Below, piece after piece: positions 45,379 through 54,762 of a stretch of 64,000 nucleotides of DNA (its first letter is position 1; every line of letters begins with the position of its first letter). This stretch comes from Pedobacter nyackensis (GTDB lineage Bacteria > Bacteroidota > Bacteroidia > Sphingobacteriales > Sphingobacteriaceae). The DNA lies in contig NZ_FWYB01000007.1 in assembly GCF_900176505.1 (NCBI RefSeq), positions 186,001 through 250,000 on the forward strand, in the 5' to 3' direction. The position numbers and the translations under genes were made by a program. The notes beneath the pieces were generated by a model. That model was not told where the DNA came from. It saw only the letters and a list, made by a program, of their open reading frames with translations, and did no database searches.

Positions 45379-48300
45379 TTAGAATTTTACATTCAGACCA
45401 AACGACAGTGATCCCTGGTTTACCAGCATACTTCGATAAGCATAAGTAGCCTCCTGAAATTCTGGATCAATGCCATCTTTATTCGCTTTCCACAACATCA
45501 GGTTAGAAATCTGTGCGCGTAAAGTAACCTGATCAGCTTTTAGTTTTTTGATCAACAATGACGACAAGCTATAAGACAAAGTAATGTCGCGCAGTTTCAC
45601 ATAAGAGGCGCTTACCACATTTATGTCACCACGAGTAAAATATGTAACATCTCTTCGCGTAATGCTTAAAGATGAGTTAGCTATATATCCAGGTATATTG
45701 GTTATCAATTCATCACCGGGCTGCTTCCATCGATTAGCAAAATCAGTATGCAGGTTTCCTCCTTTAAAACCACCACCTGTGCTCTGATTCTGATGCGTAA
45801 ACCTACCTGAATAGGTACCATTTACATCCTTCCGCATCACATGGCCCAGATTAAAAATAACATTTGCAGTTAAGCCAAAACCACCATAGCTAAACACGTT
45901 TGTTAAACCTCCGTTCCAAACCGGTTGGTAGGTTCCCATAAACTGTATATCGCTGGGTTTAGCCACATTAGGCGTTTTGGTTACGATTCCGTCTGCCAAT
46001 TTAATTTGTGGGTCCCCCATTGCGTCCAATCCGGCATAGCGATAAGCAAAGACCGCAAATGCAGGGTAATTGGCTACATAACGATCACGAATCCTTTCAT
46101 TAGCCAGGGTAACCGGTGTTCCCAGATTAAGTTTGGTAATAGTGTTTTTATTATAAGCAATGTTAAATATGGTATTCCACCTAAAACCACCACTGCGGAT
46201 ATTCAGCGTATTTAAGCTCAGTTCTATACCCTTATTTTCCAGATCGCCAAGGTTGCCAATAATATTGGCATATCCGGTAAAGCTGTTTGTAGGTAAATTA
46301 CCCAATAAATTACTCGTTTTCTTCTCGTATACATCTATAGCACCGCTTAACCGACTGTCGAATAATGCAAAGTCGACACCTAAATTAATTGTTTTGGTAC
46401 TTTCCCAGGTAAGTTTGGTATTGGATGGCGTAGCAATTCTTAATCCAGACCCTCCTGGCAAGAAGTTACTGCGCTGTGCCTGTAAAATATCGTATGAAGC
46501 TGCTGTACCCGGAGCAGGTGAATTACCCATCAAACCGTAAGTACCCCTTAAAGCTAAACTGTTTAACCACTCCGCGTTCTTCATAAATTCTTCTGAACTT
46601 AACAACCACTTTCCGCCCACACTCCATACCGGTTTATTCTGTGCAGATTGATCCAGTCCAAACAAATTACTCTTGTCTATACGAAAACTTCCATTGACTG
46701 AATACTTTTTGTTGTAGGTATAAGCCAGGTTAGAATAATATGAAGAAAACCTGGTTTGGCGCTCAGTCTGAATAAAACTATCATTTGTTAAAACACTTCT
46801 TCCGATATTATTAGCCATTACAGGTGATGAAACCCCAGTTACACCAAGAGTTGCATAATCCACAGAACCAAAAGTCTGCAACATTTCATTGTAACCTCTT
46901 ACTGTGCTTCCATTCCTCATTTCCAATTGCTCCTGAACTTCTTGCCCAACCAATAAACTCAATTGATGTAAATCGTTGTTCCAGCCATTGTTAAAGCTTA
47001 ACTGATTTCTTATAGTCCAATTTTGCTGATTTACGTTGGTAAGGCTATACTTTCCACCAGTATTTGGCAAATAATAAACCGGTGTAGATGCTGTATTTGG
47101 GGCTACAGTAAACTGTAACAACTCGCTCCTTACCTTATAACTTTTTGTATCGTCGTAAACATCAATCTTGCCATTGCCTTTAATATATCCATAAGTCCCT
47201 TCGAACTTTAGTCCTTTTAACAGTTTAACATTAACACCCAGAATATTACGACTTAAAAGATTATTGTTTTTTGTGTATCCGTAGTTGACTTCATCCAGGG
47301 GATTATAATCAAGATTAATGCGGCTCCGGTTTTGGAAGTCGATTCTGTTTTCGTCAGTCAGAAGCTGCATGTAAGGCATCGAAATATTATTTCCGGCTGC
47401 ATCCTTGAACATTTGATAAGCATAGAAATTATTATCTATATCAATGTTTCGTTTAGTATTGTTAACACTATTGGTTAAATCAGTAATCAAATTCAGCTGG
47501 ATGCGACTACCTAAGGAAAGGTCCTGCCTAAGGTTAACCTTATAAACATTATTTTTTTCGCCTGGACGATTACTCACCGTATTGGTATAGGCTGCAGATC
47601 CATAAAAAGCATATTTATTACCGCCTCCTGTTAGGGACACCGTATGGTTCATTAAAGAAGCATTCCTATACCACAGATCTTTGATTTGCTGTCTGTTATC
47701 CAGATTAGCTAAGCTATCCAGACTGGCACCTGCCTGAGCAGCAGTTATCAATCCGCGTGACTTATTGTACAATATTCTTTCGTGAGGTGGCACCCCTGCA
47801 GATGAGGTATTGGTAAACCCAGAAACTGTTGCCCATGGATTCAGTACCGGATCAAAAAGTTCTGTTGCAGCCTGAATAAACTGCTTACTGTTTAATGTAG
47901 GCAGGTAATCCAAATCAGGCCTGCCCTGGAAATTCATAAAGGCATCGTAATTTACCCTAAGCTTTTCACTCTGACTTCCCTTTTTGGTTACAATAACAAT
48001 TACACCATTAGAGGCTCTTGCACCCCATATCGAAGCAGCGGTTGCATCCTTCAAGACGGTAATATCGGCCACATCCTGCGGATTGATAGATGAAACATCA
48101 TCTATGGGAATTCCATCTACCACAAACAAAGGATTTCTATTGGTACCAACATAAGTTCCAATCGCTTCAACACCAGTATTGGTTGCAGGAATACCTACCG
48201 TAGATAAGCCACGTACCAGAAAAGGACTTTGACTGGCACTTGGTGCATTGTTAACGGTTAAACCTGCTACAAGGCCATCTAGCCTTTGCAAAATGTTCAT

Positions 48301-49101
48301 GCTCCCCGTACGGTTTTCAACAATGCTCATGTCAGGCTTAGCAAAGGACCCTGCGCTTCTTTCTTTTGAAATCGTCTGATATCCAGTATTTACGGTTACA
48401 TTCACTTCAACCAGTTTGCCCGACTGGAGACCCATTTTTATAATCCCCATATCCTTAGTTGCTTTTATCCGCTGCGGCATATAACCAATATAAGAAATCA
48501 TGATGTAGGCATTTTCATCTACATTTCTTATTAAAAAGTCCCCTGCAGCATTCGTAACCCCAGCTGTCTTAAATTTTCTGGCCACGAGGTTAAGACCATC
48601 AGCTTTAATAAGGTTAACATCCTGTCCATCCGATAAAATCAAAATTGTAGCCCCAGCAAGGGGTTTTCCTTCTTCATCCATGACCCTTCCTCTTACGTCA
48701 ATCGTTTTGAAGATGTCCATGACTTTCTCCACAAATGAAGCTTCCCTCGGCTTAATGATAATGTTGCGGGCATCAATAGCATATTCCAGGGCCTGATCTT
48801 TCACCACCAGATCCAATACACTCTTTAGGGCTACATTTCTGAAGTTTACGTCGAGCCTTCTGTTTACATCTACTTTTTCATCGGCATAAAATACATGATA
48901 CCCGGTTTGTTTCTTGATTTCCGTAAAGATCTCCTTTAAACTGGCGGCTTTCCTGGTGAAATTGAGTCGCTGTGCAAAACTGGCGGCACTAACTTGAGCG
49001 AGCGTCAAAATGATTATGAAAGTGGTCAGCCTCATAATTAACAATAATTTAGCAGGTAGCCTAAATTGAGGCATACCTGAATTAAAAGCATTTTTATTCA
49101 T
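45379..49101 (-). CDS. SusC/RagA TonB-dependent outer-membrane transporter with STN domain
   Basis: A 1240-residue protein. The signal sequence is about 18-44 (LRLTTFIIILTLAQVSAASFAQ region). An STN domain (about 50-115) interacts with the FecR-type anti-sigma factor. A carboxypeptidase-like beta domain (about 134-225) and a TonB plug (about 240-365, with SGKLVEVNVTVNTGYQT and PLFVVDGIPID) precede the 22-strand barrel ending in SLSFGLNVKF. The STN domain plus the adjacent fecR and sigma genes predict transport-coupled signalling. Confidence 0.96.
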   Translation of the reverse strand: MNKNAFNSGMPQFRLPAKLLLIMRLTTFIIILTLAQVSAASFAQRLNFTRKAASLKEIFTEIKKQTGYHVFYADEKVDVNRRLDVNFRNVALKSVLDLVVKDQALEYAIDARNIIIKPREASFVEKVMDIFKTIDVRGRVMDEEGKPLAGATILILSDGQDVNLIKADGLNLVARKFKTAGVTNAAGDFLIRNVDENAYIMISYIGYMPQRIKATKDMGIIKMGLQSGKLVEVNVTVNTGYQTISKERSAGSFAKPDMSIVENRTGSMNILQRLDGLVAGLTVNNAPSASQSPFLVRGLSTVGIPATNTGVEAIGTYVGTNRNPLFVVDGIPIDDVSSINPQDVADITVLKDATAASIWGARASNGVIVIVTKKGSQSEKLRVNYDAFMNFQGRPDLDYLPTLNSKQFIQAATELFDPVLNPWATVSGFTNTSSAGVPPHERILYNKSRGLITAAQAGASLDSLANLDNRQQIKDLWYRNASLMNHTVSLTGGGNKYAFYGSAAYTNTVSNRPGEKNNVYKVNLRQDLSLGSRIQLNLITDLTNSVNNTKRNIDIDNNFYAYQMFKDAAGNNISMPYMQLLTDENRIDFQNRSRINLDYNPLDEVNYGYTKNNNLLSRNILGVNVKLLKGLKFEGTYGYIKGNGKIDVYDDTKSYKVRSELLQFTVAPNTASTPVYYLPNTGGKYSLTNVNQQNWTIRNQLSFNNGWNNDLHQLSLLVGQEVQEQLEMRNGSTVRGYNEMLQTFGSVDYATLGVTGVSSPVMANNIGRSVLTNDSFIQTERQTRFSSYYSNLAYTYNKKYSVNGSFRIDKSNLFGLDQSAQNKPVWSVGGKWLLSSEEFMKNAEWLNSLALRGTYGLMGNSPAPGTAASYDILQAQRSNFLPGGSGLRIATPSNTKLTWESTKTINLGVDFALFDSRLSGAIDVYEKKTSNLLGNLPTNSFTGYANIIGNLGDLENKGIELSLNTLNIRSGGFRWNTIFNIAYNKNTITKLNLGTPVTLANERIRDRYVANYPAFAVFAYRYAGLDAMGDPQIKLADGIVTKTPNVAKPSDIQFMGTYQPVWNGGLTNVFSYGGFGLTANVIFNLGHVMRKDVNGTYSGRFTHQNQSTGGGFKGGNLHTDFANRWKQPGDELITNIPGYIANSSLSITRRDVTYFTRGDINVVSASYVKLRDITLSYSLSSLLIKKLKADQVTLRAQISNLMLWKANKDGIDPEFQEATYAYRSMLVNQGSLSFGLNVKF

Positions 49102-49108
49102 ACTTTTG
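49101..49108 (+). promoter_or_regulatory. -7 box of candidate antisense sRNA
   Basis: TACTTTTG on the plus strand fits TAnnTTTG at the very start of susC (which lies on minus). No TTG is found at the usual distance. Transcription would begin near 49115. Confidence 0.35.
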
Positions 49109-49114
49109 AATGGT

Positions 49115-49230
49115 TTGAGTTGATCGTGAATAGTTGGTCTATTTTTTATCCTCTACGGGTACTCACCCATAGGGAAAGGTTTGCTCAAGCTTCCGCCGGA
49201 TCGTGTTCCACCACTTTCCGGCTTTTTTTT
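49115..49230 (+). ncRNA. Candidate antisense sRNA in susC leader
   Basis: A plus-strand terminator (GCCGGA at 49195-49200, TCCGGC at 49217-49222, T8 at 49223-49230) lies between minus-strand susC and fecR, where no plus-strand gene exists. With the -7 box at 49101 it bounds a transcript of about 115 nt antisense to the susC leader. Similar antisense sRNAs are known beside susC homologues in Bacteroides (DonS type). It is predicted only. Confidence 0.45.
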
Positions 49231-49291
49231 AAGCCAACCTGGTGTCGGTTATGGTAAATCTTTCACTATTTGGGTTGGTTTAGGTTTTAAT

Positions 49292-50386
49292 TTATAATAC
49301 TTGAATTTGTCGGCCTTCCAGTTTAAACTTTATCGTTCCCGCCTGTTCCAGCGCATTTAAAACGCCCGAAACATGATCATAACGGGAAAGTGATCCACTA
49401 AAGGTTTTGTTTTTAAGTTCAGGATGACTGTAAACGACCTCAACATCGTACCAGCGTGAGATTTTTCTCATGATGCTGTTTAAAGGTTCATTGTTACAAA
49501 CAAACTCGCCATTTTTCCAATCTATGGCTTCATTTGGATTTACTTTGTTCACTTTAATTATTCCATTTGTTAGGACTGCTTCATGCCCCGGAGTTAAAAT
49601 CGTTTGATTTACGCGTACGGAACCTTCCAGCAAGGTCGTTTTAGTACTTACCTCGTCAGGATAAGAATTGATATTGAAATGAGTACCCAAAACCTGCACC
49701 TCCTGTTTATCCGTACTCACTACAAAAGGTTGTTTTTTATTCTTAGCGACTTCAAAATAGGCTTCGCCCTTCAACGTAACTTTACGCTGTTCTTCACCAG
49801 CAAAGCTAGATGGGAATTTAAGAGTACTTTCGGCATTCAACCATACTTTAGTGCCATCGGATAAGGTAACCTGATAAGTGCCACCACGGGGAGTGCTCAC
49901 TAGGGCAGCAGTACGAGGTATCGAGATAATTTCTGTACCATCGTTATATGAAAGTTTGTTTGCATCTATAATTACACTTTTTTGAGCTCCACTTAAAAGA
50001 ATCGTTTTACCATCCTCAAGTGTAAGTGTTGCTTTATTTCTTCCCGGAGCGATATCATTTTCACTGGCAATTTTAAACTGATGATTTGAATAACGTGCAT
50101 TGAAGAAATAAATGCCTAAACCCAATACTAAAAAGGTCATTGCTGCTGCTGTTGCGATCGAAATTCGAGGCCATAATTTAATTGTTTTCTGCTCGGGTTG
50201 GATGCCAGAGGCATTTATATTGCTCCACATTTCCGTCTCTATGGCAGCAAAATTTACTTTACCTTCGGGCAATTCTTTGGTATCAAAAGCTTGAATATAC
50301 CAGCCCTCTACCAAAGTCCTTTCGGCTGGGGTACATTCATTTTTCTCATACTTAATCAATAATGCTTTAGCTTCCTGTTCAGTCAT
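49292..50386 (-). CDS. FecR-family anti-sigma factor
   Basis: A 364-residue single-pass inner-membrane protein. The N-terminal cytoplasmic part (about 1-75, with ECTPAERTLVEGWY) binds the sigma factor, and the helix IATAAAMTFLVLGLGIYFF spans the membrane. The periplasmic FecR domain contains VSTPRGGTYQVTLSDG and TTLLEGSVRV, and a C-terminal DUF4974-type segment (NEPLNSIMRKISRWYDVEVVY) should contact the SusC STN domain. The frame opens at 50413, but MTEQEAKALL at 50386 is the family start. Confidence 0.93.
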   Translation of the reverse strand: MTEQEAKALLIKYEKNECTPAERTLVEGWYIQAFDTKELPEGKVNFAAIETEMWSNINASGIQPEQKTIKLWPRISIATAAAMTFLVLGLGIYFFNARYSNHQFKIASENDIAPGRNKATLTLEDGKTILLSGAQKSVIIDANKLSYNDGTEIISIPRTAALVSTPRGGTYQVTLSDGTKVWLNAESTLKFPSSFAGEEQRKVTLKGEAYFEVAKNKKQPFVVSTDKQEVQVLGTHFNINSYPDEVSTKTTLLEGSVRVNQTILTPGHEAVLTNGIIKVNKVNPNEAIDWKNGEFVCNNEPLNSIMRKISRWYDVEVVYSHPELKNKTFSGSLSRYDHVSGVLNALEQAGTIKFKLEGRQIQVL

Positions 50387-50472
50387 GATGCATTGGTTAT
50401 TAAAAAATAACATTCGTTATAATGGTATAACTAATAGCTTCACAAAAAGGGGTAGAAGAAAATTATCTTTTT

Positions 50473-51042
50473 TTAAAAAAAATATGCCCTTAACTTGCTA
50501 CGTAGTATTTTAAGCGCATTATAAATTTGTTTTTTTACGGTCTCTTCCGACAATTGGGTGGTTTCGGCGATTTCTTTACGACTAAGGTGTGCTTTACGAC
50601 TTAACTCAAATATCTCCCGCATCCTGGATGGCAGACTTGCTATTTCCTGGTCTATTTGTCGCTGCATTTCATTTTCCAGCACCTGGTTGTCCGTAACACA
50701 CTCCCCTGCATTTACGTAATCCTTGAAGCTTACGATATAGTTTAGCTTCAATTTATTGCGGTTAATCAGTGTAATTACAGCATTTCTAACCAGTGTATAT
50801 AAATAAGGGGCCAATTTGATCTGTTGAAAATCAAGAACACCAATTTGAGCATACAACTTCGTAAATGTGTCCTGAACAATATCTTTTGCCTGCTCATTAT
50901 CCTGAAGCATTTTGCGGGCAAAATTATACAGAACTGCCCAGTAGCGTCTATAAATTTCTTCAAATGCGAGATTGTCTCCCTGATTAAGCATATCAGCAAG
51001 TTCAACATCTGTCAGTAATCTATAATCGCCTTTCATTAACAA
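50473..51042 (-). CDS. ECF sigma-70 factor (FecI-like)
   Basis: A 189-residue extracytoplasmic-function sigma factor with region 2 (NLAFEEIYRRYWAVLYNFARKML and DIVQDTFTKLYAQI) and region 4 (LPSRMREIFELSRKAHLSRKEIAE plus ETVKKQIYNALKILR). It starts the sigma-fecR-susC-susD-tlpA-thioredoxin module, with 86 nt to fecR. ATGs at 51042 and 51036 are both possible. Confidence 0.93.
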   Translation of the reverse strand: MLMKGDYRLLTDVELADMLNQGDNLAFEEIYRRYWAVLYNFARKMLQDNEQAKDIVQDTFTKLYAQIGVLDFQQIKLAPYLYTLVRNAVITLINRNKLKLNYIVSFKDYVNAGECVTDNQVLENEMQRQIDQEIASLPSRMREIFELSRKAHLSRKEIAETTQLSEETVKKQIYNALKILRSKLRAYFF

Positions 51043-51165
51043 GTAACCGGATCGGTGTGAATTATAAGCGAACTTATAGATTAATTACCTTATTACAACC
51101 AGAACCAGGATATTTTATTTTCTCAATTATGAATGCCTGGGTAAACACCCTATTAAAAACGGCTA

Positions 51166-51195
51166 TTGGATTTTCCCTTGCAAAGATTATTTTTG
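51166..51195 (+). promoter_or_regulatory. Consensus promoter for lipoprotein gene
   Basis: TTG (51166-51168), a 19-nt spacer and TATTTTTG (51188-51195) match the Bacteroidota TTG-N19-TAnnTTTG promoter. It lies 29 nt before the ATG at 51225 and decides that start over the longer frame from 51057. Confidence 0.65.
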
Positions 51196-51224
51196 CACAA
51201 ATTAAACTCTATTTCATCCCCATT

Positions 51225-52028
51225 ATGAAAAACGTATTGTACGCCCTCACACTCTCCATCCTTTTATTTGCATGTAAACAAAAAGAAGAACCTTTTGCAA
51301 CCTATCAACCAAGGGTAATAACAGCCAATGAAAGATTTAATGAGTTTTACGAAGGAAAAGATAGCGTTTTCAGGATCTTTTCATTTAATCAGCATGAAGG
51401 AAATTCAGCTGAAGTAAAAGAAAAACTCTATGTAAAATTCAGAGATACGATTGTTCGCATTCAAATCAACAAAACCGATTCCAGTTCGGCAACTGATAAA
51501 TTCGCTTTTGCACAATTCATCAACACTCAAAAAACAGCATTACTGGTTCAGATTGATGACAATTCCGAACTGCCGGCGCCATTTTATATCATTGCATTAA
51601 AAAACAACAAGCCTGAGGTGGTTAGTCTTTACAGACCCTCAACAGGAAAAATGGATCTACGTTACACCACGGGTTTAAACAAAATCGGCAGAGGTGGTTA
51701 CCTGATCAACAATGATTTTTTCGTCAAAAATGTAAACGCTCAGGTTTATTTAATTAAAAGACAAAATCCGGAAGAGCGCATACAGGGTGAATTCGTTTTA
51801 AACTCGCCAGATAAATCGACTTTTGTATTCCTTACGCCGAAATCGTTTTACCAGGTACATTACCCGAGCGACGAAGTTCTTAATGAATCGCTTTCCAAAT
51901 CAGTGTCACAGTCGGACATCGCTGACTGGATTAAAAACAACTTCGACTGGAAAAAAAACAAAAAAGGCATTGCTTTTTTAAGGTATGCTGACAGTGACAG
52001 AATTGTAGACATCAAGGAGTTCCAATAA
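51225..52028 (+). CDS. Lipoprotein of unknown function
   Basis: A 267-residue exported lipoprotein: NVLYALTLSILLFACKQKEE gives a type II signal peptide with lipobox LFAC (C17). The mature part is mixed alpha/beta and rich in Lys/Asn, with no motif I recognise. The C-terminal region FLTPKSFYQVHYPSDEVLNE precedes a helical tail. The frame is open from 51057, but that extension would bury the signal peptide, and a consensus promoter lies inside it, so the ATG at 51225 is chosen. It is divergent from the ECF sigma gene and 69 nt upstream of the M3 peptidase. Confidence 0.8.
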   Translation: MKNVLYALTLSILLFACKQKEEPFATYQPRVITANERFNEFYEGKDSVFRIFSFNQHEGNSAEVKEKLYVKFRDTIVRIQINKTDSSSATDKFAFAQFINTQKTALLVQIDDNSELPAPFYIIALKNNKPEVVSLYRPSTGKMDLRYTTGLNKIGRGGYLINNDFFVKNVNAQVYLIKRQNPEERIQGEFVLNSPDKSTFVFLTPKSFYQVHYPSDEVLNESLSKSVSQSDIADWIKNNFDWKKNKKGIAFLRYADSDRIVDIKEFQ

Positions 52029-52062
52029 AAGAACCAGGGATGGTTTCATCATGGCTAATCGG

Positions 52063-52078
52063 TACAAAATTTTGTACA
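52063..52078. promoter_or_regulatory. Perfect 16-bp palindrome upstream of M3 peptidase
   Basis: GTACAAAATTTTGTAC is fully self-complementary and lies 20 nt before the ATG at 52098. The position suits an operator for a dimeric regulator. No regulator is identified. Confidence 0.45.
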
Positions 52079-52097
52079 TTCGGTTAACAAAACTTAT

Positions 52098-54248
52098 ATG
52101 CTAATGAAACCATCCCTAAAACTACCTCTGGTAGCTATGCTGGCAATTTTTGCGTCTTGTGAAAACAGCAATAAGAAAACGGCATCCACAGATACCAGCA
52201 TCACTGCCACTAACCCTTTCCTTAAAGAAAGCACCTTACCCTATCAGGTCCCTGATTTTGATCAGATCAAAGATGAAGACTTCAAACCGGCCATAGAGGA
52301 AGGGATGAAGATTCATTTAGAGGAGATCAACAAAATTGCCGACAATCCGGAAGCACCAACATTTGAGAATACGCTTGTTGCCATGGAAAAAAGCGGACAA
52401 ATGCTAACCCGTGTAAATCAAGTATTTGATTTGCTCACCGGAGCCAACACCAATAAAGACTTACAAAAAATACAGGAAGAGCTGGCTCCCAAACAGGCCG
52501 CTCATAAAGATGCGATTTACCTGAACAGCAAATTATTTAGCCGAATTAAATCCATCTACGAAACAAGGGCAGAGCTTAAATTAGATGCCGAATCGAGCAA
52601 ACTGATTGAGTATTACCACCAGCAATTTGAATTGGCAGGGGCCAAACTATCAGATGAGGCTAAAACTGATCTAAAAAAACTGAATGAGCAGGAAGCTTCT
52701 TTAAATGCTAAATTCGCGAACCAATTGCTTGCCGCAGGTAAATCGGGCGCATTGGTAGTAGATAAAGGTGCTGAGCTGGCCGGTTTGTCGACCGCCGAAA
52801 TCACTGCCGCCGCTGAAGCAGCAAAGACAAACAAGCTGGAAGGAAAATGGTTGGTACCATTAAAAAACACAACACAACAACCGGCTTTACAGGCATTGTC
52901 CGACCGCAATACCCGTAAGAAATTATTTGAAGCTTCCTGGAATCGTACAGAGAAAGGCGACAGTACCGACACCCGTGTTACTATAGTTCAAATTGCTAAA
53001 ATACGGGCAGAAAAAGCAAAACTAATGGGCTTCCAGAATTATGCAGCTTGGAAATTACAAGACCAGATGGCCAAAACTCCCGCAGCAGTAGAAGCTTTCT
53101 TTGCCAAGCTTGTACCTTCTGCAACGGCAAGAGCCAAATCTGAAGCCGTCGAAATTCAGGCTTTGATAGACCAGCAAAAAGGAGGCTTTAAATTGGAGCC
53201 TTATGACTGGGATTATTATGCCGAGCAGGTACGCAAAGCGAAATACGACTTAAACGAGAATGAGATTAAGCCTTACTTTGAGCTCAACAATGTACTTAAA
53301 AACGGGGTGTTTTATGCTGCTACGCAGTTGTATGGCATCACCTTTAAAGAACGTACCGACCTGCCGGTCTACCATAAAGATATTAAGGTGTATGAATTGT
53401 TTGACAAAGACGGCAGCACCATTGGTTTGTTTTACTGTGATTTTTATAAACGCGACAACAAATCCGGCGGAGCCTGGATGACCAATGTGGTTAATCAGTC
53501 GAAATTATTAGGTACAAAACCTGTCATCTTTAATGTATGTAATTTCGCAAAACCTGCAGGAGGTGCACCAGCGCTGATCAGCTTTGATGATGTGACTACC
53601 ATGTTCCATGAATTCGGACATGCGCTGCATGGCTTTTTTGCTAACCAACAGTATCCAAGTCTTTCAGGCACCAACGTAGCCCGTGATTTTGTAGAGTTTC
53701 CTTCGCAATTTAACGAACACTGGGCTGTAAATCCACAGGTGTTTAAAAACTATGCTATTCATTACAGCACCGGGCAGCCAATGCCACAAGTATTGGTTGA
53801 TAAAATAAAGAAAGCTGCTAATTTTAATCAGGGGTTTGCTTTAACAGAAGTTTTGGCTGCTGCCGCACTGGATATGCAATGGCATAAACTCCCGGCAACT
53901 GCACCTTTACAGGATGCGGACAAATTTGAGACCTCAGCTTTGCAAAAAACGGGTTTAGGTTTATCTTATGTACCACCACGCTATCGTTCCAGCTACTTCC
54001 TGCACATCTGGGGGAATGGTTATGCTGCCGGTTATTATGCTTACCTGTGGACAGAAATGTTAGACCATGATGCCTTCTCCTGGTTTGAAGAAAATGGTGG
54101 TCTTACCAGGACCAATGGTCAGCGTTTCCGCGATATGATTCTTTCCCGTGGCAACACTGAAGATTATGGCAAAATGTTCCGCGATTTCCGCGGCCATGAT
54201 CCGAACATAAAAGCCATGCAGAAATACCGTGGTTTACCACAAAATTAA
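52098..54248 (+). CDS. M3-family metallopeptidase (Dcp/oligopeptidase-like lipoprotein)
   Basis: A 716-residue zinc peptidase. The type II signal peptide has lipobox FASC, so it is envelope-anchored, unlike cytoplasmic E. coli Dcp or PrlC. The catalytic motif H504-E505-F506-G507-H508 lies in TTMFHEFGHALHGFF, and downstream FVEFPSQFNEHW supplies the third ligand glutamate. The length and C-terminal LPATAPLQDADKFE region match peptidyl-dipeptidase Dcp. Start ATGs at 52098 and 52104 are near-equivalent. A bidirectional terminator follows. Confidence 0.94.
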   Translation: MLMKPSLKLPLVAMLAIFASCENSNKKTASTDTSITATNPFLKESTLPYQVPDFDQIKDEDFKPAIEEGMKIHLEEINKIADNPEAPTFENTLVAMEKSGQMLTRVNQVFDLLTGANTNKDLQKIQEELAPKQAAHKDAIYLNSKLFSRIKSIYETRAELKLDAESSKLIEYYHQQFELAGAKLSDEAKTDLKKLNEQEASLNAKFANQLLAAGKSGALVVDKGAELAGLSTAEITAAAEAAKTNKLEGKWLVPLKNTTQQPALQALSDRNTRKKLFEASWNRTEKGDSTDTRVTIVQIAKIRAEKAKLMGFQNYAAWKLQDQMAKTPAAVEAFFAKLVPSATARAKSEAVEIQALIDQQKGGFKLEPYDWDYYAEQVRKAKYDLNENEIKPYFELNNVLKNGVFYAATQLYGITFKERTDLPVYHKDIKVYELFDKDGSTIGLFYCDFYKRDNKSGGAWMTNVVNQSKLLGTKPVIFNVCNFAKPAGGAPALISFDDVTTMFHEFGHALHGFFANQQYPSLSGTNVARDFVEFPSQFNEHWAVNPQVFKNYAIHYSTGQPMPQVLVDKIKKAANFNQGFALTEVLAAAALDMQWHKLPATAPLQDADKFETSALQKTGLGLSYVPPRYRSSYFLHIWGNGYAAGYYAYLWTEMLDHDAFSWFEENGGLTRTNGQRFRDMILSRGNTEDYGKMFRDFRGHDPNIKAMQKYRGLPQN

Positions 54249-54253
54249 ATAAA

Positions 54254-54282
54254 CAAAGCCCCGGAAATTTTCCGGGGCTTTG
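54254..54282. terminator. Bidirectional terminator between M3 peptidase and Rieske genes
   Basis: CAAAGCCCCGGAAA and TTTCCGGGGCTTTG form a 14-bp perfect stem. It lies between convergent stops at 54248 and 54289. Confidence 0.9.
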
Positions 54283-54288
54283 TTGTTA

Positions 54289-54744
54289 CTATACGATTGT
54301 TGCTGTTACCTTGGTTCCGCTTACTGCTGTTGCATAAATTTTTAATGCCCGGGTACTGCCGGTAGAGTTTTGTGGTCCCTGAAGTACTGCACCAGCTGTA
54401 CTGTATTCGGAGGAATGAAGCTGGCATTGGATTCGGCTGTTGGTTTGCTTCCATACCAGCGTTCCTCCTTGATGTGGACAAATAGCTTCTGTAGCTACAA
54501 AAGACGCAGGTACGTTGCCTGTTGCAACTCTAAAAAACAACACTCCGTTTGCAGTGGCCTGATCGCCAATTGCTACAAGCTGAGATAAATCAACTGTTGC
54601 GGTACTGCCACCTGTAGGAGGATTAGTTTTACCTGGGTCGGGTGTATCTGCCCCGCCCCCTTTTCCACAGCCAGACATACAAGATCCTGTGCATAGCAAT
54701 GCCACCCCAAGTCCTAAGGACTTGATAAATTCGTCACGTTCCAT
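54289..54744 (-). CDS. Rieske [2Fe-2S] lipoprotein
   Basis: A 151-residue exported protein. The N-terminus (RDEFIKSLGLGVALLCTGSC) has a hydrophobic leader with lipobox-like cysteines at TGSC and MSGC, then a Gly/Pro-rich linker. The Rieske cluster ligands are C89-P-H91 in AICPHQGGTL and C107-x2-H110 in QCQLHSSEY. It would carry electrons in the periplasm. It is last of five genes behind an ECF sigma factor, after the DUF5777 barrel (18 nt). No cytochrome b partner is present. Confidence 0.9.
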   Translation of the reverse strand: MERDEFIKSLGLGVALLCTGSCMSGCGKGGGADTPDPGKTNPPTGGSTATVDLSQLVAIGDQATANGVLFFRVATGNVPASFVATEAICPHQGGTLVWKQTNSRIQCQLHSSEYSTAGAVLQGPQNSTGSTRALKIYATAVSGTKVTATIV

Positions 54745-54762
54745 AATTTTTAAATTTTAGTT

